Origin: Allobosea sp. Leaf344 | Lineage (GTDB): Bacteria > Pseudomonadota > Alphaproteobacteria > Rhizobiales > Beijerinckiaceae | Direction: 5' to 3' | Assembly (NCBI RefSeq): GCF_001426225.1 | Contig: NZ_LMRT01000009.1 | Location: 371,594-435,593, forward strand | DNA length: 64,000 nucleotides | Part shown: positions 16,982 to 25,487 of the stretch, piece by piece | How positions within the stretch are numbered: the stretch's first letter is position 1 | How the letters are laid out: the number at the start of each line of letters is the position of its first letter | Translations under genes and position numbers: made by a program | Notes under the pieces: model-generated | Databases searched by the model: none | Seen by the model: only the letters and a program-made list of their open reading frames with translations | What the model was told of the DNA's origin: nothing

Positions 16982-18711
16982 GCGACATCGACCCCGTCAC
17001 CCTCGCCGTCCTGAAGGGGCGGCTCGAGCAGATCGCCGACGAGATGGACGCGACGCTGTTCCGCTCGGCCTTCAACCCGATCATCGCGGAGGCGCGCGAC
17101 GCCTGCCACGGGCTTTACCACGCGGTCACCGGCGACACCCTGGTCCAGGGCGCCAACGGCCTGCCCATCTTCGTCGGCGCGATGGCCTTCGCGGTGAAGG
17201 CGGTGATCGACAAGGTCGCGCGCGACGGCGGGCTCGAACCCGGCGACACCTTCCTGTTCAACGACCCCTATCAGGGCGGCACCCATCTCAATGATTTCCG
17301 GCTGGTGCGCCCGATCTTCCGCGACGGGCGGCTCTTCTGCTGGCTCGCCTCCGTCGGCCACTGGCTCGACATCGGCGGCAATGTCCCCGGCGGCTACAAT
17401 CCCAAGGCGACGGAGAGCCATCAGGAGGGTGTGCGCTTCCCGCCCGTCAAGCTGTTCACGGCCGGGCGGCTGAACCAGGACATCGTCGATCTCCTCGCCG
17501 CCAATTCGCGCGTGCCGATGTCGAATTGGGGCGATCTCAACGGCCAGCTCAACGCCCTCGACCTCGGCGAGCGCCGGCTCGGCGCCTTGCTCGACGATTA
17601 CGGCGCGGCGACGCTGGCGACCGCCTTCGACGCCTTTTCCGAACGCGCCGAAGCCTTGATGCGCAGCGCCATCCGCGCCCTTCCCGATGGGCGCTACGCC
17701 TTCGAGGACGTGCTCGACAATGACGGCATCAGCGACGATCTGCTGACCGTCGCGCTCGACCTGACCATCGAGGGCGACCGGATGGTGCTGGATTTCTCGC
17801 GCTCCTCGCCGCCGGCGCAGGGGCCGATCAACATCTCCTACGCCACCACCGTCGCCGCCTGCTATGTCGCGCTGAAGCACGTCTTCACCGATGTTCCGGC
17901 CAATGCCGGCTGCCTCAGGCCGATCGGCTTCGTCATCCCCGACACCACTTTGCTCGGCGCCACCGCGCCGAAGCCGATGGCGGGCTATACCGAGACGATC
18001 CTGCGGCTGATCGGCGTGATGCTGGGCGCGCTCGCCAAGGCCGATCCGGCCCGCGCCACGGCGGCGCCCTTCGGCACGATCAACGCGCTGTCCTTCTCCG
18101 GCCATCGCGGCAATGGCCAGCGCTGGGTGATGTTCTCCTTCTTCGGCGGCGGTCTCGGCGGCAATCCCGAGAGCGACGGGCTGAACCACGCCAACAACCC
18201 GATCTCGACCGCGACCATCCCGCCGGCCGAGATCCTGGAGGCGAGCTATCCGGTGCTGTTCCGGCAATGGGCGCTGCGGCCGGATTCGGCCGGGGCCGGC
18301 CGCCATCGCGGCGGGCTCGGCGCCGTCTACGAGATCGAGGCGCTGTCGGACGCGGAGGTCTTCCTGCTCGGCGAGCGCGGCAAGGTCGCGCCCTTCGGCG
18401 TCGCCGGCGGCGGGCCGGCGGCGCTCAACCGCTTCAGCTGGGAGAGCGAGCAGGGCCGCTCCTCCCCGCCGCTGGTCTCCAAGGTGACCGGCGTCCCGGT
18501 CCCGGCCGGCCGGGCCGTGCGGCTGGAAACGCCGGGCGGCGGCGGCTGGGGCGATCCGCGGCTGCGTGATCCCGAGCTGGTCGCGCGCGATGTCCGCCTC
18601 GGCTATGTCGGCGCCGAAGCGGCCCGGGCCGCGTATGGCGTGGTCGCGACCGAGGCCGGCCATCTCGATCCGGCGGCGACGGCCGCCCTGCGGAAAGGTC
18701 AGGCGGCATGA
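16978..18711 (+). CDS. Hydantoinase B/oxoprolinase family subunit (HyuB)
   Basis: 577 aa. PVTLAVLKGRLEQIADEMDATLFRSAFNPIIAEARDA, FNDPYQGGTHLNDFRLVRPIF and the C-terminal ETPGGGGWGDP are family hallmarks. With HyuA it forms ATP-dependent ring-opening enzymes (N-methylhydantoinase, 5-oxoprolinase) or carboxylases (acetone, acetophenone). The immediate neighbours with isochorismatase and racemase folds favour a cyclic amide or imide substrate. Overlaps both neighbours by 4 nt. Confidence 0.92.
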   Translation: MSDIDPVTLAVLKGRLEQIADEMDATLFRSAFNPIIAEARDACHGLYHAVTGDTLVQGANGLPIFVGAMAFAVKAVIDKVARDGGLEPGDTFLFNDPYQGGTHLNDFRLVRPIFRDGRLFCWLASVGHWLDIGGNVPGGYNPKATESHQEGVRFPPVKLFTAGRLNQDIVDLLAANSRVPMSNWGDLNGQLNALDLGERRLGALLDDYGAATLATAFDAFSERAEALMRSAIRALPDGRYAFEDVLDNDGISDDLLTVALDLTIEGDRMVLDFSRSSPPAQGPINISYATTVAACYVALKHVFTDVPANAGCLRPIGFVIPDTTLLGATAPKPMAGYTETILRLIGVMLGALAKADPARATAAPFGTINALSFSGHRGNGQRWVMFSFFGGGLGGNPESDGLNHANNPISTATIPPAEILEASYPVLFRQWALRPDSAGAGRHRGGLGAVYEIEALSDAEVFLLGERGKVAPFGVAGGGPAALNRFSWESEQGRSSPPLVSKVTGVPVPAGRAVRLETPGGGGWGDPRLRDPELVARDVRLGYVGAEAARAAYGVVATEAGHLDPAATAALRKGQAA

Positions 18712-20783
18712 ACGCCCCGCTCGTGAACCGCAATGGCTGCATCGTCGGCGTCGATGTCGGCGGCACCTTCACCGACCTCTTCTTCTATGACGAGCCGGCA
18801 AAGCAATTCCGCACCGCCAAGGTGCCCTCCAACCGCGGCGACGAGGCGGTCGGCTTTCTGGAGGGGCTGAAGGTCTTCGGGGCCATCGCCGATCTCTCCT
18901 CCGTCGTCCATGGCACCACGGTCGGCACCAACGCGCTGCTGGAGCGCAAGGGCGCCCGCGCCGGGCTGATCACGACGCGTGGCTTCCGCGACGTGCTGGA
19001 GATGCGCCGCCGCGATCGCCGCCATACCTGGGGTCTCTGGGGCGATTTCGTGCCGGTCATCGACCGCGACCTGCGGCTGGAGGTGGATGAGCGCACGCTC
19101 GCCGACGGCACGATCCGCCAGGCGCTCGACGTCGACCAGGTCCGCGAGGCCGCCCGCAGCCTGGCCGCTGCCGGCTGCGAGTCCCTCGCCATCGTCTTCG
19201 TCAACGCCTATGCTAATCCGGCTAACGAACTCGCGGCGCTCGAAGCCGCCTCCTCCGTCTGGCCCAACGCCCATATCGCCTGTTCGAGCCAGATCCTGCC
19301 CGAGATCCGCGAATTCGAGCGCACCTCCACCACCGCGCTCAACGCCTATCTGCAGCCCGTCGTCGGCAGCTATCTCGGCAAGCTCGACGACGCTCTCGCC
19401 TCGGAGGGCTTCGGCGGTCGCTTCCATATCGTGCAATCCAATGGCGGGGTGATGTCGACGCTCACCGCGCGCCGGCTGCCGGTGCGGACCGCCCTCTCCG
19501 GCCCGGCCGCGGGGGTGATCGCCGCGGCGGCGATCGCCGAGGCCGCGGGATTTCCCGACGTCATCACCGGCGATCTCGGCGGAACCTCGTTCGACGTCTC
19601 GCTCGTCGTCGGCGGCCGGACGGCGCTGGCGGCGCAGACCACCATCGATTTCGGGCTGGTGATCCGCACCCCGATGATCGAGATCACCACCATCGGCGCC
19701 GGCGGCGGCTCCATCGCCCATGTCGATGCGGGCGGGCTGCTCCAGGTCGGCCCCGAAAGCGCGGGCTCGCGCCCCGGCCCGGTCTGCTACGGCCAGGGCA
19801 ACACCCGCCCGACCTTGACCGACGCCAATGTCGTGCTCGGCCGCATCAATGCCGCGCGGCCTATCGGCGGCAAGCTGGCGCGGCTCGACGTCGAGGCGGC
19901 GCGGAGGGCGATCGCGACCCATGTCGCCGGCCCGCTCGGGCTCGACGTGATGGTCGCGGCCGAGGCCATCGTGCGCATCGCCAACGCCAAAATGGCCGGC
20001 GCGATCAGGCTGGTCTCGATCGAGCGCGGCCATGACCCCGGCAAATTCGCGGCGGTGCCCTTCGGCGGCGGCGGCGCGCTCCATGCCGGTGCGCTGATCC
20101 ATGAGGTGGGGCTCAAGGCGGCGCTGGTGCCGCGCTATCCCGGCGTCACCTCGGCTTTGGGCTGCGTCATCGCCGATATCCGCCATGACCAGGTCCAGAC
20201 GGTCAATCTCGCGCTGGAGGGGCTCGACGCCGCCGCGCTCGACCGCCGCATGGTCGCGGAGGCGCGCCAGGCCCGCGCCGTGGTCGAAGAGGCGGGGCTC
20301 GCGGTGGAGCGCATCGACCTCGTCTTCGAGCTCGACATGCATTATCTCGGGCAGACCCACACCGTCCCCGTGCCGCTGCCGCTGTCGGTCGCCGGCGACA
20401 GCACCGGCGTCAGCGAGACGGTGATCCGCAGCGCCTTCGAACAGGCCTACAGGACCTCGTTCAGCCGTCTGCTGGAGGGCGTCCCGGCCCGGATCGTCAA
20501 TCTGCGCACCGCGGCGATCGGCCGGCGCCCGCATTTCGACCTCTCCGCCCTGGCACCCGGCGCCGATGCCTCGCTGGAGACGGCCCGGCGCGGAACGCGG
20601 CCCGTCTGGTTCGCGGGCGGCTGGCACGAGACCACGGTCTATGCCCGGCTCGATCTGCCCGTGGGAGCGAGGCTCGAAGGCCCCGCCATCCTCGAACAGC
20701 CCGATGCGACGACGGTGGTCGATCCCGGCCTCGTCGCCCGCATCGACGCCCTCGGCAACGTCATCGTGGAGCGCGGTCAATGA
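18708..20783 (+). CDS. Hydantoinase A/oxoprolinase family subunit (HyuA)
   Basis: 691 aa. Two actin-like ATPase motifs are visible: GVDVGGTFTDLFFYD at the N-terminus and GDLGGTSFDVSLVVGG in the middle, plus VVHGTTVGTNALLERKGA and the FGGGGALHAG loop. HyuA phosphorylates the carbonyl of the ring substrate so that HyuB can complete hydrolysis or carboxylation. Coupled by 4-nt overlaps to HyuB and to the isochorismatase-fold gene. Confidence 0.92.
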   Translation: MNAPLVNRNGCIVGVDVGGTFTDLFFYDEPAKQFRTAKVPSNRGDEAVGFLEGLKVFGAIADLSSVVHGTTVGTNALLERKGARAGLITTRGFRDVLEMRRRDRRHTWGLWGDFVPVIDRDLRLEVDERTLADGTIRQALDVDQVREAARSLAAAGCESLAIVFVNAYANPANELAALEAASSVWPNAHIACSSQILPEIREFERTSTTALNAYLQPVVGSYLGKLDDALASEGFGGRFHIVQSNGGVMSTLTARRLPVRTALSGPAAGVIAAAAIAEAAGFPDVITGDLGGTSFDVSLVVGGRTALAAQTTIDFGLVIRTPMIEITTIGAGGGSIAHVDAGGLLQVGPESAGSRPGPVCYGQGNTRPTLTDANVVLGRINAARPIGGKLARLDVEAARRAIATHVAGPLGLDVMVAAEAIVRIANAKMAGAIRLVSIERGHDPGKFAAVPFGGGGALHAGALIHEVGLKAALVPRYPGVTSALGCVIADIRHDQVQTVNLALEGLDAAALDRRMVAEARQARAVVEEAGLAVERIDLVFELDMHYLGQTHTVPVPLPLSVAGDSTGVSETVIRSAFEQAYRTSFSRLLEGVPARIVNLRTAAIGRRPHFDLSALAPGADASLETARRGTRPVWFAGGWHETTVYARLDLPVGARLEGPAILEQPDATTVVDPGLVARIDALGNVIVERGQ

Positions 20784-21394
20784 GCGGATCGAACATTCCT
20801 CTCGCGCGGACGGCGCTGCTGACGGTCGATCTGCAGAATGATTTCCTGCACAGGGACGGCGCCTATGGCCGCGCCGGACAAAGCGCGCCGGAAATCGCGG
20901 CGCTGCCCGCCCGCATCGCGCCGCTGGCCGAGGCGATCCGCCGGGCCGGCGGCTGGTTCGTCTCCACCCAGTTTACCTTGGTCCCGGCCAAGGGCGGCGA
21001 GCCGATCATCTCGCCGCATCTGCGCCAGCTGCGGCCCTTTCTCGGCAAGGGCGACTTCGCACCCGGCGGCTGGGGCCATGCTTTGGTCGACGAGCTGCAG
21101 CCGGCCGATCTGACGGTCGAGAAGATCGCCTATTCCGCCTTCTACCAGACGCGGATGGAGTGGGTGCTGCGCAAATGCGGCATCGACAAGCTGATCATCG
21201 GCGGCATCGTCACCAATGGCGGCGTCGCCTCCACGGTGCGCGACGCCCATGTCCGGGATTTCGAGACCATCGTCCTGTCCGATGGCTGCGCCGCCTTCAC
21301 CCCGGAGACGCATGAGACCGCGATCGCGGCCCTGCGCCCGGTCTGCCGTGTCGCCGGCGTCGCGGAGATGATCTCCGAGATCCGCGGCGCCTGA
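20780..21394 (+). CDS. Isochorismatase-fold hydrolase lacking the catalytic cysteine
   Basis: 204 aa. The cysteine-hydrolase fold is clear: Asp17 in LLTVDLQNDFL and Lys115 in TVEKIAYSAF. The third catalytic position, normally Cys in GxxTNxCV, is Gly148 (IVTNGGVAST). N-carbamoylsarcosine and maleamate amidases need that Cys; true isochorismatases such as PhzD also lack it. So this is not an ordinary amidase. It may hydrolyse an enol ether or have a binding role. Coupled to hyuA by a 4-nt overlap. Confidence 0.85.
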   Translation: MSGSNIPLARTALLTVDLQNDFLHRDGAYGRAGQSAPEIAALPARIAPLAEAIRRAGGWFVSTQFTLVPAKGGEPIISPHLRQLRPFLGKGDFAPGGWGHALVDELQPADLTVEKIAYSAFYQTRMEWVLRKCGIDKLIIGGIVTNGGVASTVRDAHVRDFETIVLSDGCAAFTPETHETAIAALRPVCRVAGVAEMISEIRGA

Positions 21395-21419
21395 ACCGGC
21401 TTCGAGAGGAGCGCATCCG

Positions 21420-22175
21420 ATGCCGAAGGTGCTGGTGATCGTCCCCTTCCCGATGGATGCGGACAATCTCGCCAGGCGCCGCGCCCAGCTCGGCGCGGTG
21501 AAGCTGGGGGACGGGCTCGATTTCGAGTTCCGCCCGGTCCGCATCGCGCCGGCGAATTACGTCAGCCAGCAGGATGCGGTGCTCGCCGATATCGGCATCA
21601 TGGAAGCCGGGATCGCCGCGCAGGAGGAGGGTTTCGACGCCGTCTGCATCGACACGGTCAGCGATTCCGGCGTCTCGCAGCTGCGCGCGATCCTCGACAT
21701 CCCGGTGATCGGTCCCGGCCGCCACGCCATGCTCGCCGCGCTGATGCTGGGCGAGCGCTTCTCGATCCTGGCCATGTGGGATCGCTGGCGCCATCTCTAC
21801 ACCAAGACCCTGGCCGAACTCGGCCTCGCCGCCCGATGCGCCTCGCTGCGCTCGGCCGGGCTGCAGCCCGATAATCAGAGCCTGCTCGCCGGCAAGGAAG
21901 ACGCCTATTTCCCCGCGCTGCTCGCGGCGGCACAGGCCTGCATCCATGAGGACGGGGCGGATGTCATCATCCTCGGCTCCACGACGATGCACGAGGCACA
22001 TGCCTATCTCGCCGCGCGGCTGCCGGTGCCGATCATCAATCCGGGGCCGCTGACCTATCGCCTGGCCGATACCGCCATCCGGCTGAAGCTCGCCCAGAGC
22101 CGCCTCGCCCATCCCGCCCCCGCCGAGCCGGCCCTGGCACGCCTGCGCGCCATGGCGGCGGCAGCCGGCGCCTGA
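21420..22175 (+). CDS. Asp/Glu/hydantoin racemase-fold protein, copy 1
   Basis: 251 aa. The fold is recognised from AQEEGFDAVCIDTVSDSGVSQLRAILDIPVIGPG and later DVIILGSTTMHEAH. By eye alignment with hydantoin racemase, the first catalytic Cys is Thr79 and the second is Ser187. A nearby Cys76 might substitute, but the classical two-base Cys/Cys chemistry is lost. RBS GAGAGGAG. Followed 11 bp later by a paralogue with similar losses. Confidence 0.75.
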   Translation: MPKVLVIVPFPMDADNLARRRAQLGAVKLGDGLDFEFRPVRIAPANYVSQQDAVLADIGIMEAGIAAQEEGFDAVCIDTVSDSGVSQLRAILDIPVIGPGRHAMLAALMLGERFSILAMWDRWRHLYTKTLAELGLAARCASLRSAGLQPDNQSLLAGKEDAYFPALLAAAQACIHEDGADVIILGSTTMHEAHAYLAARLPVPIINPGPLTYRLADTAIRLKLAQSRLAHPAPAEPALARLRAMAAAAGA

Positions 22176-22186
22176 AGGAGCGCGCC

Positions 22187-22882
22187 ATGCCACGCATCCT
22201 GATGCTGCGTTTCGAGGATCTGGAGGACGAGGACCCGCCACAGGGTCTCGATTCCGCGACCGAGCTGACGATCCGCACGATCCCCGGCGCGCCGCGCGAG
22301 CGCGCCAGCGCGCAGGACTGGTCGCTGGCCGATCTCGCCGTGATGGCCGCGGGCCAGGATGCGCAGGAGCAGGGGTTCGACGCACTCTGCCTGCCCGCTT
22401 TCGGGGATTACGGCGTCGGCGCGCTGCGCTCCCTGCTGGACATCCCCGTCGTCACGGGCGGGCGCGGCACCATGCTGCATGCGCTGACGCTCGGCGGCCG
22501 CTTCGGCATCGTAACGCCGGAGCAGGGCCGCGAGCGGGCGGCGCGGCTGGTGCATGATTACGGGCTGTCGGCGCAATGTGCCGGCATCGCCCCCTGCGCC
22601 GCCGCGAGCGATGACACTCTCCTGGAAGCCTGCCGACAGGTGCTCGCCGCGGGCGCCCAGGCGATCTGCCTGGCGGATCATCCGCAGCCGCGCGCCGCGG
22701 CGCTGGCGGCGCAGCTTCCGGTCCCGCTGCTCACCCCCGCCGCGCTCTGCGCCAAATGGGCGGAAAGCCTGCTCGGGCTGGGGCTCGCCCATAGCCGGCG
22801 CGCCTATCCCGCGCCGCAGGTGAGAAAGCCGGAGCTGATCGCCGCGCTGATCGCGGCATCGGCCGGCGACGCGACCGCCTGA
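22187..22882 (+). CDS. Asp/Glu/hydantoin racemase-fold protein, copy 2
   Basis: 231 aa, diverged paralogue of the preceding gene: QDAQEQGFDALCLPAFGDYGVGALRSLLDIPVVTGG aligns with copy 1, including the Cys in DAxC (Cys68). The usual catalytic positions are Ala71 and about Asp164. The two proteins may form a heterodimer with new chemistry, for example a lyase, isomerase or decarboxylase (arylmalonate decarboxylase is an example of this fold with one Cys). Last gene of the operon. Confidence 0.72.
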   Translation: MPRILMLRFEDLEDEDPPQGLDSATELTIRTIPGAPRERASAQDWSLADLAVMAAGQDAQEQGFDALCLPAFGDYGVGALRSLLDIPVVTGGRGTMLHALTLGGRFGIVTPEQGRERAARLVHDYGLSAQCAGIAPCAAASDDTLLEACRQVLAAGAQAICLADHPQPRAAALAAQLPVPLLTPAALCAKWAESLLGLGLAHSRRAYPAPQVRKPELIAALIAASAGDATA

Positions 22883-22977
22883 CCGCGGTACGGGGCGGGC
22901 GGTACCGGGCTTAGGAGTTTCGCAGGGCTTTTCTGCTGCAATCGCGCCGGGCCAACCCGGCCCCGGGTTCTGTCGCG

Positions 22978-23250
22978 TTGCGTATCCTGCTCACAGCCAT
23001 TGCCGGCCTGCCTCTGCTGTCGCCCGCTCCGGCGGCGGCCTTCTGGCAGCGCTCGCATTTCGCCGCCTGTGCCGAGGCGCAAAACGAGAGCGAGCGGCTA
23101 CGGCTGCGCTGCTGGATCTTCGCCCCGGCCTATGAATGGCCGATCGGCGGCAGCTATCGCAGCCTCCATGGCCGCTATGGCTATCATGTCGCGCCGGGCG
23201 AAGCCGGGACGCTGCCGGCCCCACACCGGGGCCTCGTCCTCAAATATTGA
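22978..23250 (+). CDS. Small exported protein of unknown function
   Basis: 90 aa from a TTG start; no ATG is available in frame. MRILLTAIAGLPLLSPAPAAA is a good signal peptide with cleavage before FWQRS. The mature part has two Cys (FAACAE, LRCWIF) that could form a disulphide, and is Tyr/Gly-rich. I do not recognise the family. It might be a chance frame, but signal, codon bias and position support it. Confidence 0.5.
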   Translation: MRILLTAIAGLPLLSPAPAAAFWQRSHFAACAEAQNESERLRLRCWIFAPAYEWPIGGSYRSLHGRYGYHVAPGEAGTLPAPHRGLVLKY

Positions 23251-23360
23251 GCGCGCTGCGAAAAATAATCCTGCCGCCGTGAACCTGTTTGCCGCCTGCC
23301 GCGACCAATCGGCATGGAGCGCGAATGGTTCGCCTCCGCCGAGCGCCAGGAGCAGAGATC

Positions 23361-23651
23361 ATGACCCGCCTTACCCGCACCGCCGCTGCCGCCTTCACCG
23401 CCCTCACCCTCTCCACCGCGCTGCTGGCCGGCGGCGCCGAAGCCCGCCCGCGCTGGCACGGCCATGGCGGCGCCATCGCCGCCGGTGTGATCGGCGGGAT
23501 CGCGCTGGGCGGCCTGTTCGCGGCCAGCCGCAGCGCCTATGCCGAGCCCGTCTATGTCGAGGATGCCCCGGTGCGCCGCTGCGAACTGGTCGAGCGCTTC
23601 AACCGCTATGGCGAGGTCGTCGGCCATCGCCGGGTCTGCAGCATCTATTGA
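23361..23651 (+). CDS. Exported glycine-rich small protein
   Basis: 96 aa. Signal peptide ends around GGAEA, followed by HGHGGAIAAGVIGGIALGGLF, a glycine-zipper-like membrane segment, and a C-terminal RRCELVERFNRYGEVVGHRRVC tail with two Cys. RBS AGGAGCAGAG. Similar short proteins are frequent in Hyphomicrobiales and have no known function. Confidence 0.7.
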   Translation: MTRLTRTAAAAFTALTLSTALLAGGAEARPRWHGHGGAIAAGVIGGIALGGLFAASRSAYAEPVYVEDAPVRRCELVERFNRYGEVVGHRRVCSIY

Positions 23652-23688
23652 GCGCCGGCATGGCCCACGACCCGACGGAGGGAGCGGC

Positions 23689-24144
23689 TCAGGACCCGTC
23701 CCCGACCTCTCCCGCCTCGTCGGCGCGATCGAACCCTCCGGGCTCCCCCGGGGGGTCGTCCGCGCTGTCGACGCCTTCGCGGCAGACGGCTTCCAGCGCC
23801 CAGCCTTCGGGGTCGCGGACGAAGGCGGCGTAATAATCGGGGCCGTAATGCAGGCGCAGCCCGGGAGCGCCGTCGTCTCTGCCGCCCGCGGCCAGCGCGG
23901 CTGCGTGAAACGCGTCGACGGCTGCGCGGGTCTCGGCGTTGAAGGCGAGGTGGAAGCCGGCGCCGGGCGGCGCCGCGGCGGGGCGCTGCTTCAGCGCCAG
24001 CACATCGCCGCCGCCGCGCACCCCGTAGCCGGCCGCATCCTTGGCCGTCCACACCCTGACCAGGCCGAGCGGCGCCAGCGCGACGTCATAGAAGCCGATC
24101 GCGGCTCCGAGATCGCGCACGCCGAAGGAAATGTGACCGAGCAT
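23689..24144 (-). CDS. VOC family (glyoxalase/bleomycin resistance-like) protein
   Basis: 151 aa from the ATG at 24144 with GGGAGG upstream. MLGHISFGVRDLGAAIGFYDVALAPLG opens the vicinal-oxygen-chelate fold and FVRDPEGWALEAVC closes it (Glu as a metal ligand). Members bind metals and act on or sequester small electrophiles or antibiotics. The acidic tail after residue 130 is extra. Specific substrate unknown. Confidence 0.85.
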   Translation of the reverse strand: MLGHISFGVRDLGAAIGFYDVALAPLGLVRVWTAKDAAGYGVRGGGDVLALKQRPAAAPPGAGFHLAFNAETRAAVDAFHAAALAAGGRDDGAPGLRLHYGPDYYAAFVRDPEGWALEAVCREGVDSADDPPGEPGGFDRADEAGEVGDGS

Positions 24145-24207
24145 GCCGCGACCTCCCGACCGGCCACAGCATCTCAGAAGGCTCACGCGATGGAAAGCCT
24201 CGCGCCG

Positions 24208-24321
24208 TCAGCGCGGCCGCCGGTCCTGGGGCCGCACGCGCACCGGCACCGGCACAGGCCGTGCCTGGACCGGAGCCAACAGCGCCCCGAGCTTCAGGAT
24301 TAGACGAAGCAGTCTGGCCAT
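24208..24321 (-). CDS. Very small basic protein (37 aa)
   Basis: ATG at 24321 preceded by GGGAGA 8 nt upstream; ends at TGA. The product begins MARLLRLILKLGALLAPVQ and has a Pro/Val/Arg-rich tail with PVPVPVRVRP. It could be a small membrane-associated or exported peptide. The Shine-Dalgarno and GC-rich third positions argue for translation; the family is unknown to me. Confidence 0.5.
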   Translation of the reverse strand: MARLLRLILKLGALLAPVQARPVPVPVRVRPQDRRPR

Positions 24322-24478
24322 ATCGCGTTTCTCCCGGCTTGCGCCTCGACCCGCCATGCAGGCCATCGCGAGCCTCACCTGGCAATCCGCAGCAAAGTCC
24401 TAACATCGCAGCCCGACCATGCGGCAGGCTTAAGGCGGGCTGAAGGCGACAGGGTGGAACGGCTCGATCGTCGCCGGC

Positions 24479-25480
24479 TCAGCTCAACTCGAATTCGAGC
24501 AGCAGATTGCGCTGGAGGAAAGAGAAATTATCGTCGGAGACGAGGGTGATCACGGTGCGGCCCTCCCGGCGATGCAGGCTGAGCCCTTCCATATTGTCGA
24601 TTTCCTGGCCGAGATCCGCCTCGATCAGATAGGGGCCGTCGAGCATCGCGCCCTTCTGCACCGTCTCGCCGGCGATTCGGCGGATCCGCATCCCCACGCC
24701 GCGCAGCGGCTTGAACCAGCGCTCGAGCAGCAGGAGATCGCCATCGGGCAGGAAGGCGAGGTCGGTGATGTCGAAGCCGTCATGCCGGCGCAGCTGCAGC
24801 AGGCCGGGCTCGCGCCCGCCGATGAGCGCGCCCAGCGTCGGCGCCTCCTCCGCCCCCGAGCGTTCGGAGACGGCGAGCAGCGCCCCCGCCAGCCTGTGGC
24901 CGCGCGGGACCACGCCCAGCGCCTCGATCCCCCGGTTGCCAGGCAGCGCCTTCAATTCGCGCGGCACCGCCATCGGCCGCGCACGGGCGCCGATCCCCTC
25001 TCGCGCCCAGTCGAAACGCAGGATGTCATGCGTCCGCTCGACGCCGAGATAGGCGACGCCATCGGCCATCGCCAGGCATTCCGTGTCGTAATAGCGCGAG
25101 CGGTGCAGAGGCCGGCCGGAGCTGCCCAGGATCGGCGCCAGCTGCGCCTCCTCCAGCCCGGCGATCCGGCCATCCTCGTAGCGCGGCCGCGCCGTCAGCC
25201 AGAAGCCGTTATCGGTGACCGCGACCAGCGCGGCGCCGTCCGCCGACCGCCAGAGCCCGGACAGCCCGCCGAAGCGCGGGTGGCTGCCGCTCATCACCAG
25301 CCCGCCGCGGAAGACGAGCTGGCCGAAGCGGCTCTTCTCCGGGCTGCGCGCCTCGAAATGTTGGATCGGCCGCGCCGCGATCGACAGCGCGATCACCGGC
25401 TGCTCCGGCGCCTGGGCCAGGGCCGGCCCGGCGGCCGCGGCGGCCAGCCCGCCCAGCATGGCGCGGCGGCTCAGGCGCAT
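24479..25480 (-). CDS. Esterase-like activity of phytase family protein, exported
   Basis: 333 aa. Tat-like signal SRRAMLGGLAAAAAGPALAQA at the N-terminus. The body has beta-propeller repeats typical of Phytase-like proteins: GGLSGLWRSADGAALVAVTDNGFW, YDTECLAMADGVAYLGVE, NRGIEALGVV, DNMEGLSLHRR and VSDDNFSFLQRNLLLEFEL. A periplasmic hydrolase role is plausible but the substrate is unknown. Ends 7 bp after cobT on the same strand, so it may be cotranscribed. Confidence 0.87.
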   Translation of the reverse strand: MRLSRRAMLGGLAAAAAGPALAQAPEQPVIALSIAARPIQHFEARSPEKSRFGQLVFRGGLVMSGSHPRFGGLSGLWRSADGAALVAVTDNGFWLTARPRYEDGRIAGLEEAQLAPILGSSGRPLHRSRYYDTECLAMADGVAYLGVERTHDILRFDWAREGIGARARPMAVPRELKALPGNRGIEALGVVPRGHRLAGALLAVSERSGAEEAPTLGALIGGREPGLLQLRRHDGFDITDLAFLPDGDLLLLERWFKPLRGVGMRIRRIAGETVQKGAMLDGPYLIEADLGQEIDNMEGLSLHRREGRTVITLVSDDNFSFLQRNLLLEFELS

Positions 25481-25487
25481 GCGGCGC

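Noticed and set aside
16930..20780. Two long minus-strand frames opposite hyuB and hyuA
   Set aside because: Shadows of genes with clear Hyu motifs; the antisense products show no domain.
22886..22907. Terminator after the second racemase-fold gene
   Set aside because: Only a 6-bp CGGTAC/GTACCG stem with a 10-nt loop and no T-run.
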